A DNA stretch of 13,994 nt, from NCBI GenBank assembly GCA_025938035.1, contig JAICQE010000124.1, positions 1-13,994 of the forward strand, in the 5' to 3' direction. Shown here in pieces: positions 1 through 6,819 of the stretch; positions within the stretch are counted from its first letter, which is position 1, and each line of letters begins with the position of its first letter. The DNA comes from Vicinamibacteria bacterium. Lineage in GTDB: Bacteria > Acidobacteriota > Vicinamibacteria > Vicinamibacterales > UBA2999. The notes under the pieces are model-generated. The model saw nothing but the letters and a program-made list of their open reading frames with translations, did no database searches and was not told the origin of the DNA. The position numbers and the translations under genes are program-made.

Positions 1-911
1 GCCGCGATGTCGTCGAGGTACCGCCGTTCGGCATCGGCCGCCGCCGAACGCTGCTCTGCAATGGCGCGCTCGAGGGCGAGACGGGCGTCGATCTGTTGTG
101 CGAGCACGGTTTCGATGCCGCGCAGTTGCTGTTCGAGACCGTCACGCGTGATGGTGATCGACGCGACCTCGGTCTGGAGCTGTGCCTCCCGCTCGGCCAG
201 CCGTGTGGCCGCGGCTGCGATCGCCGAGTTGTGCCGCTCTTCCGCGTTGGCGTGAGACGTTCTAGCAGAGGCGAGGGCGGCCTCGACTTCAGCGACTCGC
301 TGCTCGAGCGTCGCTCGAGTAGCGGCCTCATCGGCGTACTGGGCGCTGAGCTCGGCCTCGCGCCGGGTGAGCTGCTCGACTTCTAGTGCGGCCAATTCGT
401 GTCGCTGCCTGGCAGAAGCAAGAGCGGACTCGACGTAACTCAATTGCTGTTCGAGGCCGTCGCGGGTTTCCGTGACCGCCGACAGCTCCGACGCGAACTC
501 TGCTTCGCGCTCTGCCAGCCGGGCGACCGCTACGGCTTCGGCGCGTGCGAGCCGCTCGACCGCTGCCGCGGCGGACGCCTCCGCCTCCCGGGCACGTTTG
601 ACTTCCAGACCCGCCTCGCGGAGCTGCTCGTCAACCATGGCGCGTACCGCATTGGCCCGTGCGATGTCTTTCTCGTAGTGCGCGCGTCGGGCGGCCAGCT
701 CCTGCTCGAGCACAGTTCGGGCGGCACGTTCCCTGGCGATGACTTCCGCGAGGTTGTTCTGTGGTTCCGCCGCGGCGGCGGCGCGGGCGGCAAGCCAATC
801 TCTCTGCCGCCGTCGGACGATGGCTTCCAGGTCCGCTAAGCGCTGCTCCAGCACGGACTTAGGGTCCGTTGGCCGCGCGTGACGTCCGTTCACGATCTCG
901 AAACTCTTCAT
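1..911 (-). CDS. Long coiled-coil protein, N-terminal part (runs off left edge)
   Basis: The frame is open from an ATG at 911 down to base 1, giving 303 residues with no stop, so the C-terminus lies outside the window. The sequence is almost wholly Ala/Glu/Arg/Leu/Gln and reads as a continuous heptad-type coiled coil, with no signal peptide or membrane segment. It has an internal repeat of about 106 residues: a block starting RLAERE near residue 131 and ending in TRDGLEQQL near 157 recurs at about 237-263. Shorter LEQ..LASAR blocks lie between. The start is uncertain because no clear Shine-Dalgarno sequence precedes the ATG. I recall similar Ala/Glu-rich repeats as N-terminal stalks of acidobacterial PAS/histidine-kinase-like proteins, but the catalytic part is not visible here, so no function is assigned. 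The plus-strand open frames over this region are compositional shadows. Confidence 0.7.
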   Translation of the reverse strand, partial: MKSFEIVNGRHARPTDPKSVLEQRLADLEAIVRRRQRDWLAARAAAAAEPQNNLAEVIARERAARTVLEQELAARRAHYEKDIARANAVRAMVDEQLREAGLEVKRAREAEASAAAAVERLARAEAVAVARLAEREAEFASELSAVTETRDGLEQQLSYVESALASARQRHELAALEVEQLTRREAELSAQYADEAATRATLEQRVAEVEAALASARTSHANAEERHNSAIAAAATRLAEREAQLQTEVASITITRDGLEQQLRGIETVLAQQIDARLALERAIAEQRSAAADAERRYLDDIA

Positions 912-1020
912 GCACTTGGGCGCAAAAGCGAGAACGCTACGCCCGCATCTATCGGCCGCACGCGCACACTTCTGCACCCCTGGGCTGAAATCGGATGGAA
1001 CCCGGACGGAATCGGACAGG
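912..1020. other. Gap between coiled-coil gene and DoxX-like gene
   Basis: These 109 bp hold no gene. The right end has three imperfect direct copies of CGGAYGGAA or CGGACAGG, at 992, 1003 and 1013, about 10-11 bp apart. No convincing -10/-35 pair for the downstream minus-strand coiled-coil gene was found. Confidence 0.35.
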
Positions 1021-1395
1021 TTATCCGCGGGCGCGAATCGGCATGACCCGGGCCCGCATGTACGCGAGATACGTTGCCATGACCAGCAGTACCAGCGTGA
1101 CGAGCGCCGACGACCATTCACTGCGCGCGAGGTGGAAGATGGTGGCGCAGACCATCACGAACATGATCCCCACGGCCGCCCACGTCACCAGCCATGGCAG
1201 AATCCGCGTCAGTCCGGGAACGATGAGTCCGACCGCAGCCAGAATCTCGGCGACGCCGAGAAACAGCTGAAACCACCGCGGCATCGACGCGTTCATCTGC
1301 ACGGCGATATCAGGAGGCGGAATCAGAAACAGCAGCCCGTGCGCGAAGAACGCCGCCGCGAGGAGAAGCTGCAGGACCCAGAGCACGATGTTCAT
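1021..1395 (-). CDS. DoxX-like small integral membrane protein
   Basis: This 124-residue protein has four hydrophobic segments, at about residues 3-24, 42-60, 66-88 and 96-112. The layout matches the DoxX/DoxX-like family: a first helix ending in FAHG, then a short loop and an EILAAVGLIVPG-type second helix. The family consists of small four-helix inner-membrane proteins linked to quinone or thiol-related redox functions, but its biochemical role is mostly unsettled. The ATG at 1395 was chosen over the GTG 16 codons upstream because GGAGG sits 5 nt before it and the protein then begins directly with the first membrane helix. It is divergent from the MORN-repeat gene across only 32 bp. The specific role is unknown. 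Confidence 0.72.
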   Translation of the reverse strand: MNIVLWVLQLLLAAAFFAHGLLFLIPPPDIAVQMNASMPRWFQLFLGVAEILAAVGLIVPGLTRILPWLVTWAAVGIMFVMVCATIFHLARSEWSSALVTLVLLVMATYLAYMRARVMPIRARG

Positions 1396-1427
1396 CACGG
1401 CCTCCGTTTGGAACAATAGACTCCACG

Positions 1428-2159
1428 GTGCGAAGGAAATCATCGGTCCGGTCGGTGCGGCCCGGATACCGCAGTTCCATTCCCAGACACGCTCGCGCCC
1501 GCGTCGCCGACCGGCACGCGTCGGGAGCGCCCGAACGCGTCGAGTATCTCGTAGGACGGTCGGTCGTGGGGTGCCGGTACTTCGACCCGAATGGCGGATT
1601 GCTCCTCGATTATGGCGTCCACCGTGGCAAGCGGCACGGCCGCGAGTACCGGTGGGACGTTCCAGGCACGCTCCTGTCCGCTACCTCCTATCGGAACGGC
1701 CTCGAGCACGGAACGGCGCGCCAGTGGTCAAGCGATGGCCGCCTGCTCGGCACTTACCGGATGCGCTCCGGCACCGGCATCGACCTCTGGTGGCAGGAAA
1801 CGTGGACGAAGCCGCGCCGAACCTATCTCGCCGAAGCGCGATTCGTGAAGAACGGGAAACGTCACGGCTTCGAATGGTGGCTGAACGGCGATCAGCGGTC
1901 CGTGCATCAGGAGCGGCACTGGTCGATGAACGAGCTGCATGGCATCGAGCGCGAATGGAACGATCGCCGGTCGCTGCGCCCGGGGTTTCCCCGGTTCTAC
2001 GTTCGCGGCCGTCGTGTGACACGGCCGTCGTACGATCGCAAACAGAAACGTGATGCCTCGCTGCCCCCCTACACGCCGGAAGACAATCGGCCGCAACGGG
2101 ACCGGCACCCGATTCTCGGTCACCTCAGGCGGGTGCGAGCCATCCGACGCATGAGATAG
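1428..2159 (+). CDS. MORN-type (YwqK-like) repeat protein
   Basis: The product is up to 243 residues. Its centre carries repeats of the MORN_2/YwqK kind, in which a Y/F-x-x-G-x-x-H-G-x-x-x-W pattern recurs. The copies are at about residues 51-76 (GKRHGREYRW), 86-100 (NGLEHGTARQW), 138-151 (NGKRHGFEWW) and 165-177 (ELHGIEREW). Family members are often labelled 'YwqK antitoxin', but that name rests on one Bacillus gene and no toxin partner is seen here. The N-terminal 35 residues and the C-terminal 50 are Arg-rich and look disordered, and no signal peptide is visible. The GTG at 1428 is the longest start and has no good Shine-Dalgarno, so a later GTG (for example 1455) may be the true one. Codon use and the repeats support a real gene. 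The function is unknown. Confidence 0.65.
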   Translation: MRRKSSVRSVRPGYRSSIPRHARARVADRHASGAPERVEYLVGRSVVGCRYFDPNGGLLLDYGVHRGKRHGREYRWDVPGTLLSATSYRNGLEHGTARQWSSDGRLLGTYRMRSGTGIDLWWQETWTKPRRTYLAEARFVKNGKRHGFEWWLNGDQRSVHQERHWSMNELHGIEREWNDRRSLRPGFPRFYVRGRRVTRPSYDRKQKRDASLPPYTPEDNRPQRDRHPILGHLRRVRAIRRMR

Positions 2160-2171
2160 CCCCTTGGAGCC

Positions 2172-2200
2172 TTGACTTGGCCTGACCCTGTTTAGTACAC
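2172..2200 (+). promoter_or_regulatory. Possible promoter of the CHRD gene
   Basis: TTGACT at 2172-2177 matches five of six bases of the -35 consensus. The candidate -10 elements 15-17 bp downstream (TAGTAC at 2193, GTACAC at 2195) are weak. It lies 37-65 bp before the GTG start. Confidence 0.3.
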
Positions 2201-2236
2201 GTCCCCTCTCTGGGCGGGGAGATTAGGGATGAGTCC

Positions 2237-2770
2237 GTGAAGACCAAACGAATCGTGCTCGGGGTCCTGGCGTGTGCGCTGGTCTCCGCCGTCGCCTTCG
2301 CGCAAAATTTCATGCACATCAAGGAGCTGCTCACCGGCTACGAGGAAGTTCCCTCGGTCTCGACCGGCGCAAGCGGAACGTTCACCGCGCAGATACGGAA
2401 GGACTCAACGATCGACTGGCAGTTGAGTTATTCGGATCTCGAAGGCGCCGTGCAGCAGGCGCACATCCACCTCGGTCAGCAAGGAGTCAACGGCGGCATC
2501 TCCGTCTTCCTGTGCACGAATCTGGGCAACGGCCCGGCCGGAACCCAGCCATGTCCGGCACCGCCGGCGACGATCAGCGGGGTCATCACCGCCGCCGATG
2601 TAAGTCCAAACATTCCCGCCACGGCGGGCGCACGAACGCAGGGACTGAATACGGGCCAGATCGACGAGCTGCTGGCGGCGATGCGCGCCGGAGCGACTTA
2701 CGTCAACGTCCACACCACCACGTGGCCGGGCGGCGAGGTGCGCAGTCAGATCGATAACGGAACGCCTTAA
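2237..2770 (+). CDS. Exported CHRD-domain protein
   Basis: This 177-residue protein starts with a cleavable signal peptide: MKTKR, a hydrophobic core to about residue 20, and a likely cut after AFA at 20-22. The rest is one CHRD domain (PF07452). Its hallmarks are L-x-G-x-EEVPSV at about 32-41, AHIHLG at 75-80 followed by NGG, and YVNVHT..WPGGEVR at 155-169. CHRD domains occur in chordin and in many bacterial secreted proteins, where they are extracellular and of unproven function. Two cysteines (93, 106) in the mature part could form a disulfide. GTG is the only sensible start: the ATG at 2229 stops after three codons, and AGGGATGAG lies just upstream. The gene converges on pilB. Family assignment is firm; role is unknown. 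Confidence 0.85.
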   Translation: MKTKRIVLGVLACALVSAVAFAQNFMHIKELLTGYEEVPSVSTGASGTFTAQIRKDSTIDWQLSYSDLEGAVQQAHIHLGQQGVNGGISVFLCTNLGNGPAGTQPCPAPPATISGVITAADVSPNIPATAGARTQGLNTGQIDELLAAMRAGATYVNVHTTTWPGGEVRSQIDNGTP

Positions 2771-2776
2771 GGACAA

Positions 2777-2832
2777 GCCTCAGGAATCAGGCCTCGGGCC
2801 TCAGCTGGGGCCTGAGGCCTGAAGCCTGAGGC
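2777..2832. terminator. Long hairpin made of opposed 7-bp repeats, probable bidirectional terminator
   Basis: Four 7-bp units of the type GCCTCAG (2777-2804) face four units of the type GCCTGAG/GCCTGAA (2810-2837). Bases 2788-2800 pair with 2809-2821 over 13 bp (one G-T pair, 8-nt loop). After a T-A pair and a 2x2 internal loop, 2777-2784 pair with 2825-2832 over 8 bp. It fills the space between the convergent CHRD and pilB stop codons. No T-tract follows on either strand, so termination is inferred from structure and position. Confidence 0.6.
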
Positions 2833-2837
2833 CTGCT

Positions 2838-4670
2838 TCATACAGCCATCTGTTCGGCAGGGGCGGCTTCGAGCATCTCGCGGATTGCCGAGAACGGCAT
2901 CACGCGCACGAGCTCTTCGATGTTCGTCACCTGATCGTGCAGCAGCTCCGATGCGCACTGCGCCATCGTGAACGTACTGGCCTTCGTGGACGCGGTGAGC
3001 TCGTCGGCGGGTACGTCCTTCGCGATCATCACCGCATCGTCCTGCGTGGGCACCCACAGCTCGCCGACCATGACGCGGCCGCTGAACCCGGTGAAGTTGC
3101 AGGCCGGGCAGCCGGAGCCCTTGACCAGCTCCCAGTTCGAGAGGTTCGCGCTGAACGGCAGCTGCTCGATCAGGTGCTTGGACGGCTGATACGGCGACTT
3201 GCATTCCTTGCACACGCGGCGCACCAGCCGCTGGCCGAGCACGCCGGCAATCGTCGATGCGATCGTGTTCGAGTCGATGCCCAGGTCGCGCAGCCGCGCG
3301 ACCGATTCGACGGCGGTTGTCGTGTGCAGCGTGCTCATCAGCAGGTGGCCGGTCTGCGCGGCGCGGAGCGCCATCTGCGCGGTCTCGCCGTCTCGAATCT
3401 CGCCGATCATGATCACTTCCGGGTCGTGCCGCAGGAACGCGCGCAGATACTTCGCGAACGTGTTCCCGATCTGATCGTTGACCTCGCACTGCGAGAACTG
3501 CTCGTAGACGTATTCGATCGGGTCTTCGGCGGTGAGGATGCGAATCTGCGGCTTGTAGAGCGTCTTCAGCGCCGCGTAGAGCGTCGTGCTCTTGCCTGAG
3601 CCGGTCGGGCCGGTCACCAGAATGATCCCGGCGCTCCGCTTCAACAGCTGACCGAACTGCACCACCATCGCCTTCGGCAGTCCGAGGCCGTCGATCGACG
3701 CGGGCAGCCGCGACTTGTCGAGCACGCGAATGACCACGCTCTCGCCGTGCATGCTGGGAATGATGGAGACGCGCAGGTCGATGGTGATCAGCTCCTCGGC
3801 CTTGCTGACCCGCACGCGGAAGCTGCCGTCCTGGGGCCGGCGGCGCTCGGCGATGTCGAGCTTCGCCAGAATCTTGAAGCGCGACACCATCTCGCGGCCG
3901 AGCTGATTGCAGGCCGCCTCGATGTCGCCCAGCTGCGGCGCCTGGAGCAGGCCGTCGATGCGGAACCGGATGCCGATGCGGTTCGACAGCGTCTCGATGT
4001 GGATGTCGCTCGTGCGCTGCTCGATCGCCACCGCCAGCAGCTTCTGCACGATGACGTCGGCGCCCTTGAATTCGTATCCGTAGTTGTTGACGCGAACGTC
4101 CTCCGCCTCCTCGTCGAACTGGAGGTCCATCACGCCGGTTTCGACCGTGCCGCCCGACGGCCCCTGCAGCGCTTCGCTGTACAGGCGCGCGAACGCGGCC
4201 TTGATCGATTCGTGCGACGCGGTGACGACGCTGATGCTGTAACCGGTGATGCGCTTCAACTCGCCGACGACGGTCTGGTCGGACGGGTCGTCCATGCAGA
4301 CCGTGAGGCTCTGTCCGATCGAGCTGACCGGCAGCAGGCAATGGCGGCGCGCGTAGGCGTGATTGATGATCCGGCCGAGCGCCGGGTCGATGCGCATCCG
4401 TTCGAGATCGACGAAGGGCACGTTGAGCTGTTCGCTCAAGGCCTGGCGCATCACGTCGTCGCTGATGAAACCGAGCTTGACGAGCAGGCGGCCCAGCCGC
4501 ACGCCCTTGTGATGTTTCTGCTGCCGCAGCGCGTCCTGCAGCTGTTCCTGCGAGATCGCGCCGATCTTGACGAGCGACTCGCCGAGCGGGAGCCGTTCCT
4601 TGCGCGCAGCGCCCGGCGTCGCAAGATGGATGTCGGGCTTCTTTCTGGCGTCTGTCGACGATGCCTTCAT
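2838..4670 (-). CDS. pilB: Type IV pilus extension ATPase PilB / GspE family
   Basis: This 610-residue cytoplasmic motor ATPase hydrolyses ATP to drive pilin polymerisation. An MshEN-type N-terminal region spans about residues 28-165, with the repeated GRLLVKLGFIS-like helix pair. The AAA-type secretion ATPase core follows: Walker A GPTGSGKS at 354-361, Asp box around AEDPIEY at 381-387, Walker B MIGEIRD at 421-427 and His box TGHLLMSTLHT at 440-450. The tetracysteine zinc motif typical of PilB/GspE is complete (C487, C490, C521, C524). PilB fits better than GspE by length and N-domain, but pilT, pilC or gsp neighbours are absent, so GspE/MshE cannot be excluded. The ATG at 4670 was chosen because translation upstream is unlike the family and AGGA lies 7 nt before it. 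The gene stands alone, with a divergent gene upstream and a convergent one downstream. A sigma-54 promoter match precedes it. Confidence 0.9.
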   Translation of the reverse strand: MKASSTDARKKPDIHLATPGAARKERLPLGESLVKIGAISQEQLQDALRQQKHHKGVRLGRLLVKLGFISDDVMRQALSEQLNVPFVDLERMRIDPALGRIINHAYARRHCLLPVSSIGQSLTVCMDDPSDQTVVGELKRITGYSISVVTASHESIKAAFARLYSEALQGPSGGTVETGVMDLQFDEEAEDVRVNNYGYEFKGADVIVQKLLAVAIEQRTSDIHIETLSNRIGIRFRIDGLLQAPQLGDIEAACNQLGREMVSRFKILAKLDIAERRRPQDGSFRVRVSKAEELITIDLRVSIIPSMHGESVVIRVLDKSRLPASIDGLGLPKAMVVQFGQLLKRSAGIILVTGPTGSGKSTTLYAALKTLYKPQIRILTAEDPIEYVYEQFSQCEVNDQIGNTFAKYLRAFLRHDPEVIMIGEIRDGETAQMALRAAQTGHLLMSTLHTTTAVESVARLRDLGIDSNTIASTIAGVLGQRLVRRVCKECKSPYQPSKHLIEQLPFSANLSNWELVKGSGCPACNFTGFSGRVMVGELWVPTQDDAVMIAKDVPADELTASTKASTFTMAQCASELLHDQVTNIEELVRVMPFSAIREMLEAAPAEQMAV

Positions 4671-4704
4671 AGGGGGATCCTGTCCTCTGAGCCGCAGCCG
4701 TCGG

Positions 4705-4720
4705 AGCAAGACACACGCCA
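4705..4720 (-). promoter_or_regulatory. Sigma-54 (-24/-12) promoter candidate for pilB
   Basis: Read on the minus strand, TGGCGTGTGTCTTGCT has the invariant GG-N10-GC spacing. It agrees with the RpoN consensus TGGCACG-N4-TTGCW at 10 of 12 defined positions. The predicted start would be near 4695, leaving a leader of about 25 nt before the pilB ATG. Confidence 0.55.
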
Positions 4721-4800
4721 CGGGAACGGAACCCCTGGTGCGTTTTCCTTGGCAAAAATCAGCGGAAACGGGATCGCGGCCGGAGGGTGCGTGCGGCCGC

Positions 4801-4860
4801 TCACAAATCTGGTCCGCCACGCACAAAACTGAACGTCCAATCACAACCCTGGCATCAGGC
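4801..4860. repeat. Three phased direct repeats, CACAANNCTG at a 20-bp period
   Basis: CACAANNCTG occurs at 4802-4811, 4822-4831 and 4842-4851, exactly 20 bp apart, so all copies face the same side of the helix. On the pilB strand they read CAGNNTTGTG and are centred about 112, 132 and 152 bp upstream of the predicted sigma-54 start, a usual distance for enhancer sites. The nearest copy also lies about 40 bp upstream of the TAGAAT box of the divergent membrane-protein gene. Regulator binding is inferred. Confidence 0.5.
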
Positions 4861-4882
4861 AGGTGTCCGGGATCGGGGCCGC

Positions 4883-4888
4883 TAGAAT
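4883..4888 (+). promoter_or_regulatory. TAGAAT -10 box of the GT-C-like gene
   Basis: TAGAAT (five of six to TATAAT) lies 19 nt before the GTG start. No recognisable -35 element lies 16-18 bp upstream, as expected if an activator is needed. A near-identical box precedes the ECF sigma gene. Confidence 0.4.
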
Positions 4889-4907
4889 AGCAGCCATAGG
4901 AAATTAT

Positions 4908-6794
4908 GTGCGCCGCCTGCTGCTGATCCTCGGAACAGCCCTCGCCGCTTTACTCACCTTCGCCTTTCGCTGGCTCAATCAGACCGAGTTCGTGAACGAC
5001 CACTTCGATCACGTCGCGCTGGCGCTGCAGCTGCGGCTCGGCGATCTGCCGGTGCGCGACTTCGTGGACGAAGGAATGCCGCTGATGTATGTGGTCTCCG
5101 CGGCGGCGTGGGAGCTCCTGAAGTCGCCGTTCTACTCGGAAACCGTCGTCATCGCCCTGGGCTTCGCGATTGCCGCCGGCCTGAGCTTCCGTCTCGCGGC
5201 GCTCGTCTCGGGCTCGGTGCTGGCGGCGGCGCTTGCCGTGTTCGCGCAGGTGGCGCTCAACCCGCGCACCTACAGCTATCCGAAGCTGCTTGTCCAGGCC
5301 GTCGCGCTGACCGTGGCCTGGTGGGCCGTCAAGCGTCCGACCGTGGCGCGGCTCGCCGCGCTCGCGGCAGCCACCGCACTTGGCTACTACTTCCGTCACG
5401 ATCACGCGCTCTATCTCGGTGTGGCAAGCGTGGCGCTGCTTGCTGTCGCCCAGTGGCGATCGGGGTTCGCGACGATGACGCGATCGATTGCGACCTACGG
5501 CGCACTGGCTTTCCTGTTCGTGCTGCCACATCTGGCGTACGTGCAGTGGGCGGCGGGAATCCCGACGTATCTCCGCGTTGCACGCGCGTATGTCGGCGGG
5601 GAATCGGTGTCGGGCGTCTATCAGCTTCCTGTCTTCTCGGTGAATGCCCGGGAAGGGCTCTGGATCTCTCCCGAGACGCGAATCGTTCACGTCAGGTGGG
5701 CGCCCGGTGTGGACGATCGCTTACGCGCCCGGCTGGAGGACGGCTACCAGCTGGACGTGGTCAGGCATGTCGAGGATCGCACGTGGCGTTATCGCGCGCG
5801 CGACACATCGGCCGCGAACCTGCAGGCGATCCGCTCGGACGGCAACGTCGAGGACACGCACGGATTCGATCAGCTGGCGCGCGGCGATCGCTGGCAACGG
5901 CTGCTGGGCGAATCGCACTTCGGCCCCGGGTGGCATGCCCGCGAGAACAGCGTCGCGCTCATCTTCTGGCTGTACTGGGCGCTGCCGGTTCTCGGGCTGG
6001 CGATGGTCTTCGCGCGCAGGCACGTGCTCGCGGTTCCGGAAACGGCCATTGCGGTCATGCTGGCGGTGCTCGCGCTCTGTTCCAATCTCGTCTTTCTGCG
6101 GCATCCGCTGGAAGCGCGTCTGCCTGACGTCGGCCTCTCGCAGTCGGTGCTTGCCGCGTGGATTGGCGCCACGGCGTGGCGCTGGTGGCCGGCGCCAGGA
6201 CTTCGGCGGCGTATCACCCGCGGCATCGTGGCCGTCGCAACGGCGGCGGCGCTCAGCGCCGTCGCGGTCTTCGGAGAGACCGGCAAGCTCCTCGCGGCGG
6301 CCGGCGTCTTCACTGGCCCCGGCGAAGTAGTCCGCCGCTGGCGCGACATCAGCGCACGGCTTCACGACACGAATCCGGGGCCCGTCCCGAGCTATCCCTC
6401 GGGAATGCTGCTTCCCTTTATCGAGTACGTCAGGGAGTGCACAACGCCCGAGGATCGTCTCCTTTACGGCTGGTACTCGCCCGAGCTCAATGTCGTTACC
6501 GGGCGCGGGTTTGCGGGAGATCATCGGCGGTTTTACCGGCGCCTGACCTCCTGGGAACAGGCGGTCACAATCACGCATCTCCGGCGGGCGCGGGTCCCGT
6601 TTCTGATCATCCCGCTCGATCGCCATGATTGGTTCGCGACCACCTATCCCGACATCTGGGAGTACCTGAAACCTCGTTACGAGCGGATGACCGTGATCCC
6701 ACCGGACGACGAGCGCGGGTTTGAAATCTGGCGCGACGTCTCACGACAAGGTAACGGCGTTTACCGGACGACGAACTGGCCGTGCCTTCGATAG
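4908..6794 (+). CDS. Large polytopic membrane protein, GT-C glycosyltransferase-like
   Basis: This is a 628-residue protein. It has an N-terminal helix (residues 3-20), then a loop with ND-H-FDH (30-35) and PVRDFVDEGMPLMY (48-61). That loop resembles the first periplasmic loop of GT39/PMT-2 enzymes, where an Asp near the first helix serves as the catalytic base. Further hydrophobic segments lie at about 78-98, 103-117, 127-140, 147-160, 168-182 and 197-211. After an unusual hydrophilic stretch of about 120 residues (roughly 225-345), at least three more helices follow, then a soluble C-terminal domain of about 170 residues. Transfer of a sugar from a polyprenyl-phosphate donor to a surface glycan or protein is plausible but inferred, because overall similarity is only to the fold. 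GTG 4908 was chosen over GTG 4863 because AGGAA precedes it and the protein then begins with the membrane helix. It is divergent from pilB. Confidence 0.65.
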   Translation: MRRLLLILGTALAALLTFAFRWLNQTEFVNDHFDHVALALQLRLGDLPVRDFVDEGMPLMYVVSAAAWELLKSPFYSETVVIALGFAIAAGLSFRLAALVSGSVLAAALAVFAQVALNPRTYSYPKLLVQAVALTVAWWAVKRPTVARLAALAAATALGYYFRHDHALYLGVASVALLAVAQWRSGFATMTRSIATYGALAFLFVLPHLAYVQWAAGIPTYLRVARAYVGGESVSGVYQLPVFSVNAREGLWISPETRIVHVRWAPGVDDRLRARLEDGYQLDVVRHVEDRTWRYRARDTSAANLQAIRSDGNVEDTHGFDQLARGDRWQRLLGESHFGPGWHARENSVALIFWLYWALPVLGLAMVFARRHVLAVPETAIAVMLAVLALCSNLVFLRHPLEARLPDVGLSQSVLAAWIGATAWRWWPAPGLRRRITRGIVAVATAAALSAVAVFGETGKLLAAAGVFTGPGEVVRRWRDISARLHDTNPGPVPSYPSGMLLPFIEYVRECTTPEDRLLYGWYSPELNVVTGRGFAGDHRRFYRRLTSWEQAVTITHLRRARVPFLIIPLDRHDWFATTYPDIWEYLKPRYERMTVIPPDDERGFEIWRDVSRQGNGVYRTTNWPCLR

Positions 6795-6797
6795 AAT
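6792..6797 (+). promoter_or_regulatory. TAGAAT -10 box of the sigma/kinase unit, overlapping a stop codon
   Basis: TAGAAT lies 22 nt before the proposed sigma-gene start. Its first three bases are the TAG stop codon of the preceding membrane-protein gene. The surrounding bases (GATAGAATC) resemble the box at 4883. No clear -35 element is seen. Confidence 0.35.
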
Positions 6798-6819
6798 CCC
6801 CCCTTACCGAAAAATCCCC

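Noticed and set aside
399..839. Plus-strand frames over the first 900 bp
   Set aside because: They are short and overlap each other, while the minus strand is open without a stop for 303 codons with a clear repeated coiled-coil pattern.
910..1419. A 169-codon plus-strand frame opposite the DoxX-like gene
   Set aside because: Arg/His/Gln-rich with no domain; the minus strand has a good ribosome site and membrane-helix pattern.
1428..2159. Reading the MORN-repeat gene as half of a toxin-antitoxin system
   Set aside because: The YwqK 'antitoxin' label is family transfer only. No toxin-like small gene is next to it, and the neighbour is a divergent DoxX-like protein.
2767..4755. A 662-codon minus-strand frame overlapping pilB in another frame
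   Set aside because: Very Arg/Ala-rich with no domain. Its last residues come from reading through the 7-bp repeat array; the pilB frame carries every ATPase motif.
3747..4832. A 361-codon plus-strand frame opposite pilB
   Set aside because: Low-complexity Arg/Asp/Ala/Leu composition, no domain, and it lies wholly across pilB and its promoter.
4801..4860. Could the 20-bp periodic repeats be a CRISPR remnant?
   Set aside because: The shared part is only about 10 bp, there are no spacer-like units of usual length and no cas genes, and the position between divergent promoters fits regulator sites better.
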